64,000 bases of DNA from Streptomyces caeruleatus (GCF_001514235.1 NZ_KQ948930.1:280522-344521); one strand, 5' to 3'. Counted from the stretch's first letter, positions 41,350 through 49,920 are shown. Numbers and translations: made by a program. Notes: generated by a model not told the origin, from the letters alone.

Positions 41350-42381
41350 CTAGGGGGTTGTGGCCTCCGCCAGTTTCAAGGCGTACTCCGGCCACCACTC
41401 GCCCGCCTTCGGGCCGCCCTTGCACTCGCCGTCCGATTCGCCGGGGCGCTTGACCCAGACGTAGGCGTCCACGAGTGGGTCCGACGTCTTGGTCGTCGGG
41501 GTCTCGCCCAGTGCGCGGCCCGGTGGGTTGCACCAGCGCTCGTCCGGGTTGCCCCCGGTGTACGGGCCGTTGCCGTTGCGGCTGGTGTCGATGACGAACG
41601 GCTTGTCGCCCACCTTGGTGGAGAGCTGTTTGCCGTACGCGATCGAGTCCTTGGTCGTGTAGAAGTTGGAGACGTTGACGGCGAAGCCGTCCGCCTGGTC
41701 GATGCCGGCCCACTTCAGGGGCTCGAAGATCTGGTCGGGATGACCCCAGCCGGCGTTGCCCGCGTCCAGGTAGACCTTGGTGTTCTTCAGGGACTTGAGC
41801 TTGGTGATGGCGCCCTTGAGGAGGTCGTAGCGCTCCTCGTGGAACTCGCCCGGGGTGCAGCCGTCCACCAGGTGGAGCACCGCGTCCGGCTCCAGGATCA
41901 CCGTCGTGGAACGGTCCTCGATCCCCTTGGCCACGCCGTCGATCCAGGCCCGGTAGGCGTCGCCGTCGGCGGCACCGCCCTGGGAGTACTGGCCGCAGTC
42001 GCGGTGCGGGATGTTGTAGAGGACCAGCAGGGCCGTACGGCCGGCCTTGTCGGCGGCCTCGGTGTAGCCGCGGGCCTCCTGCTCCGGGTTCTCCGGGCCG
42101 ATCCACTCGCCGGTCGGCTGCTGGGCTATCTTGCGGATCTTCTCGGCGTCCTCCTTCTTGTCGGCCTTCTCGTAGGCCGCCACCTGCTCGGCCGCGTTCC
42201 CGTCCGGGTTCACCCAGAACGGGTCGGTCTCCTTGGGCTGTTGGCTGATCCCGGCGCCGGCGTTGTCGTCCGGCTCCTCGCCGTCCCCGGAGGAACAGCC
42301 CGCGATCAGCAGTGCCGCCCCCAGCACCATCGCGGAAGTCCGCGCGCGAGCCCCCCTCCAGGCCCCCCTCTTCAGGTACAT
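41350..42381 (-). CDS. cslZ: CslZ, GH6 endoglucanase lipoprotein
   Basis: 343 aa. ATG 42381 follows GGGGGAG. A lipobox, LLIAGCSS at about residues 25-32, makes it a lipoprotein, outward-facing at the membrane. GH6 features: VILEPDAVLHLVDGC (catalytic Asp region), TKVYLDAGNAGWGHPDQI, FAVNVSNFYTT, IDTSRNGNGP and DAYVWVKRPGESDG. It trims or releases beta-1,4-glucan made by CslA. It is convergent with glxA and divergent from the ANTAR gene. The position corresponds to SCO2838. Confidence 0.93.
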   Translation of the reverse strand: MYLKRGAWRGARARTSAMVLGAALLIAGCSSGDGEEPDDNAGAGISQQPKETDPFWVNPDGNAAEQVAAYEKADKKEDAEKIRKIAQQPTGEWIGPENPEQEARGYTEAADKAGRTALLVLYNIPHRDCGQYSQGGAADGDAYRAWIDGVAKGIEDRSTTVILEPDAVLHLVDGCTPGEFHEERYDLLKGAITKLKSLKNTKVYLDAGNAGWGHPDQIFEPLKWAGIDQADGFAVNVSNFYTTKDSIAYGKQLSTKVGDKPFVIDTSRNGNGPYTGGNPDERWCNPPGRALGETPTTKTSDPLVDAYVWVKRPGESDGECKGGPKAGEWWPEYALKLAEATTP

Positions 42382-42545
42382 CCAGCTCCCCCTCGGGTGC
42401 TCTGTTCCAAGGTTCAATCCTGACATACGTGTCGTGGGGCACACGAGGTCGCCGAGCCTTGTCGGGGAGCTGTTACAGCCACTAAGACGGCTCCGGGGGG
42501 CGGCAACAGGGGAACCGAGGAACAGGGGAAGGGGAGTGTGCGGTC

Positions 42546-43325
42546 ATGCACCCATCCACCCGGGAGATCCGGCTGGCGGAGGCGTTGGTGGGGACGGCGG
42601 ACACCCTCGCGGACGGGTTCGAGGCCGGGCCCTACTTATCGGCGGTCGCCGACCACTGTGTGCGATTACTGCCCGCGCAGGCCGCCGGGTTCATGCTGAT
42701 CGACGGGGGCCGGACGGTGTCGCTGGCGGCGAGCAGCGCGCATCAGGCGGTCGCTCGTGATCTGCTGGAGGCCCAGCGCGACGGCGGGCCCTGTCTGGAC
42801 AGCTACGGCTCCGGGCGGCCGGTGCCGCCGGTGTCGATCCGGGCGGCCCGGGCGGCGGCCCGCTGGCCCGGGTTCACCGAGCGGGCGCTGGTCCACGACA
42901 TCGCGGCCACGTTCGCGGTTCCGCTGCTGCGCGATCAGCGGCCGCTGGGCGCGCTCAACGTCTTCGTCCGCGCCCTGCCCGACGGCTCCCGCTCGGACGA
43001 CGGTACGACGCTGCGGCTGGCCCAGCTCATCGCCGACTGCGCGGCCCTCGGGCTGGAGAACCACACGGCGTACGTCCAATGCCGCACCCTCGCCGGTCAG
43101 TTGCAGCAGGCCCTGTCCAGCAGGGTTCGCATCGAGCAGGCCAAGGGCATGCTCGCCGAGCGCTGGAACACCGACGCCGACCACGCCTTCGTGGCGCTGC
43201 GGCAGTACGCGCGTCGCCGCCGGGTGCCGCTGGACCAGGTGGCGGGTGAGGTCGTCGACCGGGTCGCGGACGACGCCGAGCTGCGCCGGGAGGCGGAACG
43301 GGCGCAGGACGAGGGACGCGCGTAG
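42546..43325 (+). CDS. GAF-ANTAR RNA-binding regulator
   Basis: 259 aa. A GAF domain spans about residues 25-165 (FMLIDGGRTVSLAASS, AATFAVPLLRDQRPLGALNVF), followed by an ANTAR domain of three helices (LQQALSSRVRIEQAKGMLAERWN, HAFVALRQYARRRRVPLDQVAGEVV). ANTAR domains bind tandem RNA hairpins and prevent termination. The stop codon is part of an 18-bp tandem repeat. The ATG follows a GGAAGGGGAG site. No dual hairpin target was identified nearby. Confidence 0.92.
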   Translation: MHPSTREIRLAEALVGTADTLADGFEAGPYLSAVADHCVRLLPAQAAGFMLIDGGRTVSLAASSAHQAVARDLLEAQRDGGPCLDSYGSGRPVPPVSIRAARAAARWPGFTERALVHDIAATFAVPLLRDQRPLGALNVFVRALPDGSRSDDGTTLRLAQLIADCAALGLENHTAYVQCRTLAGQLQQALSSRVRIEQAKGMLAERWNTDADHAFVALRQYARRRRVPLDQVAGEVVDRVADDAELRREAERAQDEGRA

Positions 43326-43361
43326 GAGGAGGCACGCGCGTAGGACGAGGGACGCGCGTAG
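43308..43361. repeat. Three 18-bp tandem repeats at the ANTAR gene end
   Basis: Units at 43308, 43326 and 43344 (GACGAGGGACGCGCGTAG and close variants), each ending in an in-frame TAG. The first encodes the last residues of the ANTAR protein. Bases 43362-43589 contain no gene. Confidence 0.9.
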
Positions 43362-43589
43362 TCCCCTGTCGAACTTCCTCTAGGCCGGGGCCGTCTTCCG
43401 TTCTACAGTCGTTTCCGGACGACCCCAGCCCCCGGTCGGACCATCCCCCGCTCTGGTCATCACAAGGCCTCCCGCGCCGGTCGCCGGGTTACTCCCGCAA
43501 CCCGTGCGCGCGCGGTCGAGGACCGGTCCGGTCGACGGCTTCGGGGGGAGCGGGCCGTCGACCGGGCCAGGTACGCGCCGGTGCCGTCC

Positions 43590-44255
43590 TCACAGACCTG
43601 TGCCGGTCAGGTACGCCGACACGATCACGTTCGCCGTGTAGCGCTGCGTCGTCCGGTCGAAGGTGCCGCCGCAGGTGATCAGGCGCAGCTCGGAGCGGCC
43701 CGAGTGGTGGGGGCCGTAGGCCTGGTGGGCGTCGAAACCGGCTCGGGGGACGGCCTGGACGTCCTCGACGGTGAACTCGGCGAGGCTGCCGTCGTCGCGC
43801 AGTACGCGGATCGTGGCGCCCGGTCTGAGGGTGCTGAGCTTGTAGAAGACGGCCGGGCGGGTCTGGGTGTCGACGTGGCCGACCAGGAGGGCGACGCCGG
43901 CGGCTCCGGGCTTCACGCCGGCCGCGTACCAGCCGACGTGGGCGGCCTGGTCGTAGGGCGGGGCGGCGATGGCGCCGTGGGCGTCGAGGCCTCGGGCGAC
44001 GACCGGGGCCTGGATCTTCAGGCCGGGGATGTCGAGGCGTTGCGGGAGCGCGTCGCCGAGCGGGTGGGCGGCGGGCGGCAGGTCCAGGCGGGGCGGTCGG
44101 CCGACGGCCGCGACGTCGCCCGAGACGGCTGCGGATATGCCTTGCCGCACGCCGGTGAGCTCCCGGCCCCACAGCCACAGGCCGAGCAGCAGCACGGCCC
44201 AGGCCAAGCCCATCACGAGGCGGCCGCCGTGGGCGGGGCGTTCGTGGTCGGACAT
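43590..44255 (-). CDS. Class F sortase
   Basis: 221-aa membrane-anchored transpeptidase (helix about 13-31). Catalytic residues: His in VALLVGHVDT, Cys in LRLITCGGTFDR and Arg in RYTANVIVSAY. The short compact domain and the LITCGG pattern indicate class F, the actinobacterial group of less clear substrate preference. It follows a secreted partner protein with a two-base gap, so the two are one operon. Confidence 0.9.
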   Translation of the reverse strand: MSDHERPAHGGRLVMGLAWAVLLLGLWLWGRELTGVRQGISAAVSGDVAAVGRPPRLDLPPAAHPLGDALPQRLDIPGLKIQAPVVARGLDAHGAIAAPPYDQAAHVGWYAAGVKPGAAGVALLVGHVDTQTRPAVFYKLSTLRPGATIRVLRDDGSLAEFTVEDVQAVPRAGFDAHQAYGPHHSGRSELRLITCGGTFDRTTQRYTANVIVSAYLTGTGL

Positions 44256-44257
44256 GG

Positions 44258-44800
44258 TCAGTGCGGCCTGCCCTGTCCGCGGCCCCGGCGGGCGCTGCGC
44301 AGCGCCACGGCGGTCGCGGCGACGCCGGCGAGGACCAGCCCGGTCACGGTGTGCGCCGTGCCGGGGCCGGCCGCGCGGGCGTCCACGACGGCGAGGTGGG
44401 CGGTGCCACCGCCGCCGGCCTCGACCGGGGCGACGGGGGAGGCGTGGGCCGCGGGCCGGGGCCCCTTCCGGGCGACGGTGACGGCGCCCGCGCGGGAGGT
44501 GTCCCCGCAGGCGACCTTCACGTCGTACGTGCCCGCCGTGAGCGTGGAGCGGATACGGCTCTGGCCGACGAGGGTGCCGTCGGCGCCGACGGTGAGGCGG
44601 GCGTCGGCGACGAACGCCGTGGAGACGGCCAGGGCGGTCTTCTCCTGGCATCCGCTCACCAGCAGCGCGATGTCGCCGCCGGGGCGGGGTGCGGACGGGC
44701 TGACCGAGACACCACCCCCGTCCGCCGCGTATGCCGCCGGGGTGACGGCGGCCGTGCCCAGGGCGGCGATGGCACAGAGGGTGACGCGCAGTGATCCCAT
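44258..44800 (-). CDS. Secreted protein with C-terminal membrane anchor, sortase F partner
   Basis: 180 aa. Signal peptide 1-25 (ends AAYA), extracellular beta-rich domain with VSVSPSAPRPGGDIALLVSGC and TYDVKVACGDTSRAGAVTV, then a low-complexity Pro/Ala/Gly region and a C-terminal helix (TVTGLVLAGVAATAVAL) with positive tail SARRGRGQGR. That arrangement is like a sorting signal, but there is no LPxTG or LAxTG before the helix. It is the first gene of the sortase operon. Either it is not a sortase substrate or it uses a variant signal. Confidence 0.82.
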   Translation of the reverse strand: MGSLRVTLCAIAALGTAAVTPAAYAADGGGVSVSPSAPRPGGDIALLVSGCQEKTALAVSTAFVADARLTVGADGTLVGQSRIRSTLTAGTYDVKVACGDTSRAGAVTVARKGPRPAAHASPVAPVEAGGGGTAHLAVVDARAAGPGTAHTVTGLVLAGVAATAVALRSARRGRGQGRPH

Positions 44801-44838
44801 CGTGAACCTCCAGTTATCTGGAGACTCCCCCCGCGGCA

Positions 44839-44865
44839 CGGGCCCCGCATCCTCAGCGGGGCCCG
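44839..44865. terminator. Hairpin after the HAD phosphatase gene
   Basis: CGGGCCCCGC pairs perfectly with GCGGGGCCCG around ATCCTCA. It lies between the HAD stop and the secreted-protein start, both on the minus strand. Confidence 0.75.
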
Positions 44866-44904
44866 CACTGCTCCGTACGGGTTGTGTCGCGCGTGCCGGG
44901 CGTT

Positions 44905-45684
44905 TCAGATCCGGTCGACGAGGTCCGCGATGGAGTCCACGATCTTGGACGGCCGGTACGGGAAGTTCTCGACCTGGTGGGGCAGGGTCAGGCCGGTGAG
45001 GACCAGGAACGTCTGCATACCGGCCTCGATGCCGGCCAGGACGTCGGTGTCCATGCGGTCGCCGATCATAGCGCTGGACTCGGAGTGGGCGCCGATGGCG
45101 TTCAGGCCGGTCCGCATCATCAGCGGGTTGGGCTTGCCCGCGAAGTACGGCTGCTTGCCGGTCGCCTTGGTGATCAGGGCGGCGACGGCTCCGGTGGCGG
45201 GCAGCGGGCCCTCGGTCGACGGGCCCGTCTCGTCGGGGTTGGTGCAGATGAACCGGGCGCCGGCGTTGATGAGGCGGACCGCCTTGGTCATGGCCTCGAA
45301 GGAGTAGGTGCGGGTCTCGCCGAGGACGACGTAGTCCGGCTCGTGGTCGGTGAGGATGTAGCCGATGTCGTGCAGCGCGGTCGTCAGGCCGGCCTCTCCG
45401 ATGACGTACGCCGAGCCGCCCGGGCGCTGGTCGTCGAGGAACTTGGCGGTGGCCAGCGCCGAGGTCCAGATGTTCTCGATCGGCACGTCCAGGCCCATGC
45501 GGTTCAGCCGGGCGTGCAGGTCGCGCGGGGTGTACATCGAGTTGTTGGTGAGGACGAGGAAGGGCTTGCCGGACTCGCGCAGCTTCTTGATGAAGGCGTC
45601 GGCGCCGGGGATCGGTACGCCCTCGTGGATGAGCACACCGTCCATGTCGGTGAGCCAGGACTCGATGGGCTTGCGGTCTGCCAT
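44905..45684 (-). CDS. HAD-IIA phosphatase (NagD-like)
   Basis: 259-aa cytoplasmic phosphatase. HAD motif I is WLTDMDGVLIHEG, motif II VLTNNSMYTP, the Lys motif in GKPNPLMM and motif III MIGDRMDTDVLAGIEAGM. The C2B-type cap of the NagD group is present. Members dephosphorylate sugar phosphates or nitrophenyl phosphate. ATG 45684 follows GGAGAG. The small ORF at 45763 and the LARTG gene lie upstream on the same strand. Confidence 0.92.
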   Translation of the reverse strand: MADRKPIESWLTDMDGVLIHEGVPIPGADAFIKKLRESGKPFLVLTNNSMYTPRDLHARLNRMGLDVPIENIWTSALATAKFLDDQRPGGSAYVIGEAGLTTALHDIGYILTDHEPDYVVLGETRTYSFEAMTKAVRLINAGARFICTNPDETGPSTEGPLPATGAVAALITKATGKQPYFAGKPNPLMMRTGLNAIGAHSESSAMIGDRMDTDVLAGIEAGMQTFLVLTGLTLPHQVENFPYRPSKIVDSIADLVDRI

Positions 45685-45762
45685 GGTGCTGGGACTCTCC
45701 TGGCGTACGTGCGGATGAGCGGGGGGCGCCGGAACCACGCCGTACCGACGTCCCCAGGGTAA

Positions 45763-45834
45763 TCAGGAGTGGCTGATCCTGACCCCGTCGATCACCCAGA
45801 ACCACGCGGAGTCGACGCGCATACCGCCGCTCAC
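45763..45834 (-). CDS. Possible 23-aa small protein
   Basis: GTG start preceded by GAGGAGG at ideal spacing (five bases). The peptide is VSGGMRVDSAWFWVIDGV plus RISHS, rich in Trp, Phe and Val in its middle. It lies between the LARTG-protein stop (45878) and the HAD start (45684). A strong ribosome binding site on such a short frame is unusual, but the peptide could also be the remnant C-terminus of a lost gene. Detection needs comparison with other genomes. Confidence 0.4.
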   Translation of the reverse strand: MSGGMRVDSAWFWVIDGVRISHS

Positions 45835-45877
45835 GTCGCCTCCTCGGCGAGCAGCAGCGCGGGCGGGAAGAGGGGTC

Positions 45878-46747
45878 TCAGCGGCGCCTCCGGGCGAGCA
45901 GGAGCGCGCCACCGGCGAGGACGAAGGCCGCGGTGGCGGCGAGGGTGGCGCCGGGGGGCGGGAAGAGGCCGGTGCGGGCGAGTTCGTCGGCGAGGGAGAG
46001 CTCGTTCCCGGCGGCGCCGGTGCGGGGGCTGGTCGAGGGGTTCGGGGCGGCGGAGGCGGCCGGGTCGGTCGAGGAGTCGCGGTCCGCGGGGGCGGCCGGG
46101 TCGGAGGGGCCGGTCGCGTCGGGGGCGTCGGCCGGCTCGGCGTCGATGGTGAAGCGGTAGTCGTTGGACTGGCCCACCCAGTCGCCGTCGCCGTCGTGGC
46201 GCTGTACGACGGCCGCGTTGGCGGTGACCTCGTTCGGTACGGCGTCCGAGGTGACCGCGAGCCGGACCTTGACGGTGACGGTCTTGCGGGGACCGACGGT
46301 GAACCCGTCGAAGCCGTCGAAGGCGCCTACGAGTTCGTCCTCGTCGGTGGTCTCGAAGCGCACGGGGAGGGGGCGGTCCCCGGCCGGGCTACCGGCTTCG
46401 ACCGGCCCTTCCGGGCGCTTCGGGCTGCCCTTCGGGGTCCCGTAGAACTCCAGTCGGGGCTGGGACGGCTTGAGGGCGCGTTTGCCGTCGACGAGGACGA
46501 CAACGGGGTGGATGCCGGTACAGGTCCGGCCGGTGGTGTTGGTGAGGTCCAGGTACCAGGTGCCGAATCCGCCGCCGGCCGTGTAGGAGTCGGGGCCGCC
46601 GTGCAGACGGGTGGTGAGGGGGAAGTCCCCGTCGTCGGTGACGCAGCTAGGCAGCGCGACGGGAGGTTCCGCGCGCACCGGGGGCGCAGCGGCGAGAAGG
46701 GCGGCTGCTGCGAGGCAGAGGGGAGCGGGTGAGTGCAGTAGTCGCAT
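45878..46747 (-). CDS. Cell-wall-anchored surface protein with LARTG sorting signal
   Basis: 289 aa. Signal peptide 1-26 (CLAAAALLAAAPPVRA), extracellular beta-rich domain (YTAGGGFGTWYLDLTNTTG, HPVVVLVDGKRALKPSQP, FTVGPRKTVTVKVRLAV), a Ser/Pro/Asp-rich spacer (about 212-245), then LARTG, a hydrophobic helix and RRRR. LAxTG is the preferred motif of class E sortases. A class E sortase is encoded at 53716, and a class F one at 43590. Function of the exposed domain unknown. Confidence 0.88.
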   Translation of the reverse strand: MRLLHSPAPLCLAAAALLAAAPPVRAEPPVALPSCVTDDGDFPLTTRLHGGPDSYTAGGGFGTWYLDLTNTTGRTCTGIHPVVVLVDGKRALKPSQPRLEFYGTPKGSPKRPEGPVEAGSPAGDRPLPVRFETTDEDELVGAFDGFDGFTVGPRKTVTVKVRLAVTSDAVPNEVTANAAVVQRHDGDGDWVGQSNDYRFTIDAEPADAPDATGPSDPAAPADRDSSTDPAASAAPNPSTSPRTGAAGNELSLADELARTGLFPPPGATLAATAAFVLAGGALLLARRRR

Positions 46748-46815
46748 GAACACATGACCATGCCGGGTGGGGGCGGGGATCGGGCGGCGCCATTCCGTAC
46801 GGCATCGAAAGTCCG

Positions 46816-46920
46816 CTCGATCAGCGCATGCGCGATGTCGATCAGGGCACGCTCTACGTCGATCAGGGCACGCGCACCGTCGATCAGGGCATGCGCGATG
46901 TCGATCAGGGCACGCTCTAC
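46816..46920. repeat. Five tandem 21-bp repeats between ROK and LARTG genes
   Basis: Units at 46816, 46837, 46858, 46879 and 46900, consensus GTCGATCAGGGCACGCTCTAC with variation in the last six bases. 21 is a multiple of 3, so all frames stay open; the minus frame would encode the heptad repeat ALIDxxx. No start or ribosome binding site supports a gene, and the rest of 46748-46975 shows nothing else. Confidence 0.9.
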
Positions 46921-46975
46921 GTCCCTCGGGCACACGCCGTCCGGCGCGCGTACCCCGGTCAGCGCAGGCGCCCCG

Positions 46976-48259
46976 TCACCCCTCGGCACGCCCGAACAGC
47001 GGCGCCAGCAGCAGCTGGGCGGCCCCCTCGGCGACCCCGCGCTCACCGCCGGCGCTGCTCAAGGCCCTGCCCTCATCGCCCTCTCCGCCTGCCTCTGCTC
47101 CCCCTGCTCCCCCTGCTCCCCCGCCGGAGGCAACCCGTACTGGCACCGCCTCCTCGCCCGCGCGCCGGGCGCGTTCGTCGAGGACGGCGGCGACGCCGCG
47201 TACGAAGGTGTCCGGCGCGGCGGCGACCGTGCGGCCGCCCAGCAGGACGAGGTCGACGTCGAGCAGCGCGACCAGGTTGCCGACGGCCGTGCCGAGCACA
47301 CGAGCCGCCTCCGCCAGGTCGCCGCGCGCCACGGCGGCCAGGCACAGCGCCTCGACGCAGCCGCGGTTGCCGCACTCGCAGGGCGGGCCGTCCAGCTGGA
47401 CGACCTGGTGCCCGAACTCCCCGGCGCCCGTGCGGGCCCCCCGGTGCACCGCTCCCCCGATCACGAGCCCTCCGCCGACGCCCGCGCCGAAGTGCAGATA
47501 CGCGAAGGACGTGCCGGACGCGGTCTCGCCGCCGACCGCGAGTCCGAGGGCGGCGGCGTTGGTGTCCTTGTCGACGACGACCGGCAGCGAGAGGCGCCGC
47601 GCCAGCACGTCCCGCAGTGGGAAGCCGTTCCACTCCGGGAACCCCGTGACCCGGTGCAGCACCCCGCGCCGGTGGTCGAGGGGCCCGGGCAGCGCGACAC
47701 CGACACCGAGCACGGCGCCCGGCCGAGGGCCGGCACCGGCCACCAGCGCATCGCCCGCCGCGTCGGCCGCCCCCGCCGTCAGCTCCCCCACCGCACGCAC
47801 CGCCCGCTCGACGACCGTCTCCGCGCCCGCCCCCAGATCCAGCGGGGCCCGGCGCCGAGCCACCACGGTCCCGGTCAGATCGCAGAGCACGGCCGTCAGC
47901 TCGTCCCGGTCCAGATGCACGCCCACCGCGTGCCCGGCCTCCGGCACCAGTCGCAGCACCGTGCGCGGCTTGCCGCCCGTGGACGCCCGGTGCCCCGCCT
48001 CCGCCGCGAGTCCGTCCTCCCGCAGCCGGGCGGTGATCTTGCTGACCGCCTGCGGGGTGAGGCCGGTGCGCTCGGCGAGTTCGAGCCGGCTGATGCCCTC
48101 GGGGCCGGCCGTGCGCAGCAGGTCGAGCACGAGCGCGGTGTTGTGACTGCGCAGGGCACCCAGCCGCATCGAGTCGCGGCTCCGACGGGCCACGCCCCCG
48201 ACACCGTCCCCGCGGTCCACACCGTCCACACCGTCCGTCGTCCTGTTCACGCCGTCCAT
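46976..48259 (-). CDS. ROK-family transcriptional repressor
   Basis: 427 aa. N-terminal winged HTH (ALVLDLLRTAGPEGISRLELAERTG, PQAVSKITARLREDG; about 40-95) fused to a ROK sugar-kinase-like domain (VGVALPGPLDHRRGV, DKDTNAAALGLAVGG, YLHFGAGVGGGLVIGG, GEFGHQVV and zinc motif CECGNRGCVEA). Gly/Glu-rich low-complexity stretch near the C-terminus (GGGAGGAGGAEAGGEGDEG). ATG 48259. Divergent from the oxidoreductase gene across 48 bp that carry a 27-bp near-palindrome, its probable operator. Confidence 0.9.
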   Translation of the reverse strand: MDGVNRTTDGVDGVDRGDGVGGVARRSRDSMRLGALRSHNTALVLDLLRTAGPEGISRLELAERTGLTPQAVSKITARLREDGLAAEAGHRASTGGKPRTVLRLVPEAGHAVGVHLDRDELTAVLCDLTGTVVARRRAPLDLGAGAETVVERAVRAVGELTAGAADAAGDALVAGAGPRPGAVLGVGVALPGPLDHRRGVLHRVTGFPEWNGFPLRDVLARRLSLPVVVDKDTNAAALGLAVGGETASGTSFAYLHFGAGVGGGLVIGGAVHRGARTGAGEFGHQVVQLDGPPCECGNRGCVEALCLAAVARGDLAEAARVLGTAVGNLVALLDVDLVLLGGRTVAAAPDTFVRGVAAVLDERARRAGEEAVPVRVASGGGAGGAGGAEAGGEGDEGRALSSAGGERGVAEGAAQLLLAPLFGRAEG

Positions 48260-48274
48260 TGTCCTCGGCGCTTG

Positions 48275-48301
48275 CACTTTGGCAACAGCGTTGCGAAAGT
48301 G
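48275..48301. promoter_or_regulatory. 27-bp inverted repeat, probable ROK operator
   Basis: Left arm CACTTTGGCAAC (48275-48286), spacer AGC, right arm GTTGCGAAAGTG (48290-48301); 11 of 12 positions are complementary. It fills the centre of the 48-bp divergent intergenic region, overlapping where both promoters must be. Binding would shut both genes together. Confidence 0.75.
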
Positions 48302-48307
48302 GGCTGT

Positions 48308-49399
48308 ATGAGTGCTACTCCCCTCCGCGTCGGCCTGGTCGGCTACGGCCTGGCCGGTTCCGTCTTCCACGCCCCGCTGATCGCCACCACCGAGGGGCTC
48401 GCCCTGGACACGGTGGTCACGTCGAACCCCGAGCGGCAGAAGCAGGCCACCGCCGAGCACCCGGACGTACGCGTCGTCGCCACGCCCGACGAGCTGCTCA
48501 CCCGCGCCGCCGACCTCGACCTGGTCGTCATCGCATCCCCCAACAAGACGCACGTCCCGCTCGCGACGGCCGCCCTGAAGGCGGGCCTCCCGGTCGTCGT
48601 CGACAAGCCGATCGCCGGCACGGCGGCCGAGGCACGCGACCTGGCGGCGCTCGCGGAGGAGCGCGGGCTGCTCCTGTCCGTCTTCCAGAACCGCCGTTGG
48701 GACAACGACTTCCTGACCCTGCGTCGACTCCTGGCCGAGGGCGCACTGGGCGACGTATGGCGCTTCGAGTCCCGTTTCGAACGCTGGCGTCCGCAGACCA
48801 AGGGCGGCTGGCGGGAGTCCGGCGACCCGGCAGAGATCGGAGGTCTGCTCTACGACCTCGGCAGCCATGTCGTCGACCAGGCTCTGGTGCTCTTCGGCCC
48901 GGTCACCCAGGTGTACGCGGAGGCGGCCGTCCGCCGGGCCGGCGCGGAGACGGACGACGACACGTTCATCGCGCTGACGCACGCGAACGGCGTCCGCTCA
49001 CACCTGTACGCCTCCGCCACGACCGCCCAGCTCGGCCCGCGTTTCCGGGTGCTGGGCTCGAAGGCGGGCTATGTGAAGTACGGCCTCGATCCGCAGGAGG
49101 CGGCGCTGCGGGAGGGGCAGCGGCCCGGCGCGGGCGCGGAGTGGGGCACGGAACCCGAGTCGATGTGGGGCCGGGTGGGCGCTGGGGGTGCCCCCTCTGG
49201 GGGAGAGTCCCCGCTGACGGGCGGCGGCCGCGCCGAACCCACCCTCCCCGGCGACTACCCCGCCTACTATGCGGCCGTGGCGGAGGCACTGCTGGCCGGC
49301 GGCCCCAACCCGGTGTCCGCCCTGGAGGCGGCCGCCGCCCTCGACGTGCTGGAGGCGGCGCGTCGTTCGGCCCACGACGGAGTGGCGGTGACCCTGTGA
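48308..49399 (+). CDS. Gfo/Idh/MocA-family oxidoreductase
   Basis: 363-aa NAD(P)-dependent sugar oxidoreductase. Rossmann motif VGLVGYGLAGSVFHAPLI (about residues 8-25), DLVVIASPNKTHVPLATAAL, catalytic-type EKP equivalent as VVDKPIAG, and SVFQNRRWDNDFLTLRRLL of the C-terminal domain with DLGSHVVDQAL. A Gly/Pro-rich insert (GAGGAPSGGESPLTGGG) precedes the tail. Controlled with the ROK gene through the shared operator. The GTG of the next gene overlaps the stop, so the heme-domain protein is in the same operon. Confidence 0.92.
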   Translation: MSATPLRVGLVGYGLAGSVFHAPLIATTEGLALDTVVTSNPERQKQATAEHPDVRVVATPDELLTRAADLDLVVIASPNKTHVPLATAALKAGLPVVVDKPIAGTAAEARDLAALAEERGLLLSVFQNRRWDNDFLTLRRLLAEGALGDVWRFESRFERWRPQTKGGWRESGDPAEIGGLLYDLGSHVVDQALVLFGPVTQVYAEAAVRRAGAETDDDTFIALTHANGVRSHLYASATTAQLGPRFRVLGSKAGYVKYGLDPQEAALREGQRPGAGAEWGTEPESMWGRVGAGGAPSGGESPLTGGGRAEPTLPGDYPAYYAAVAEALLAGGPNPVSALEAAAALDVLEAARRSAHDGVAVTL

Positions 49400-49920
49400 C
49401 GACGCACAAGACCCACAAGACGCACAACCCCGAGATCACCCCGAAGTTCCACCCGGAACTCACCCCGCCCCTGGAGGAGCTGGAGGCCCAGGAACGCCGC
49501 CTGATCTTCCGTCAGTTCAGCTACGACGACGCCTGGGCCCTGGGTTCCCTGCTGGTCGAGCTGGCCCGCGAGCGCCAGGCTCCGGTCGCCATCGACATCC
49601 ACCGCGCCGGCCAGCAGCTCTTCCACGCCGCCCTGCCCGGCTCCACCCCCGACAACGACGCCTGGATCGCCCGCAAGCGCCGGGTCGTGGAGCGCTACGG
49701 CGCCTCGTCCTACGTGGTCGGCGCCCGCTTCCGCGCCAAGGGCACGACGTTCGAGGACTCCTCCCGCCTGGACCCCGACGTCTACGCGGCGCACGGGGGT
49801 TCGTTCCCGATCAACGTTGAGGGCGTCGGGGTCGTCGGGTCGGTGACGGTGAGCGGGCTGCCGCAGCTGGAGGACCACCGGCTCGTCGTGGAGGCCCTTG
49901 AGGAGTTCTTGAAGCGCTGA
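49396..49920 (+). CDS. UPF0303/heme-degrading domain protein
   Basis: 174 aa, UPF0303 family, related to HbpS-type heme-binding domains. Pattern seen: LEAQERRLIFRQFSYDDAW, LARERQAPVAIDIHRAGQQLFHAALPG, WIARKRRVVERYG, and GGSFPINVEGVGVVGSVTVSGLPQ. GTG overlaps the oxidoreductase stop (GTGA). An N-terminal His/Thr-rich THKTHKTHN repeat may be disordered. Function not known to me beyond the family name. Confidence 0.87.
   Translation: MTTHKTHKTHNPEITPKFHPELTPPLEELEAQERRLIFRQFSYDDAWALGSLLVELARERQAPVAIDIHRAGQQLFHAALPGSTPDNDAWIARKRRVVERYGASSYVVGARFRAKGTTFEDSSRLDPDVYAAHGGSFPINVEGVGVVGSVTVSGLPQLEDHRLVVEALEEFLKR

Noticed and set aside
45878..46747. LARTG protein as substrate of the nearer class F sortase
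   Set aside because: LAxTG is the class E preference; a class E sortase is encoded at 53716, so proximity alone is not convincing.
46754..48300. Long plus-strand open frame preceding the Gfo/Idh/MocA gene
   Set aside because: Antisense to the ROK gene; the oxidoreductase starts at 48308 with its own ribosome binding site and Rossmann motif, so the upstream extension is not real.
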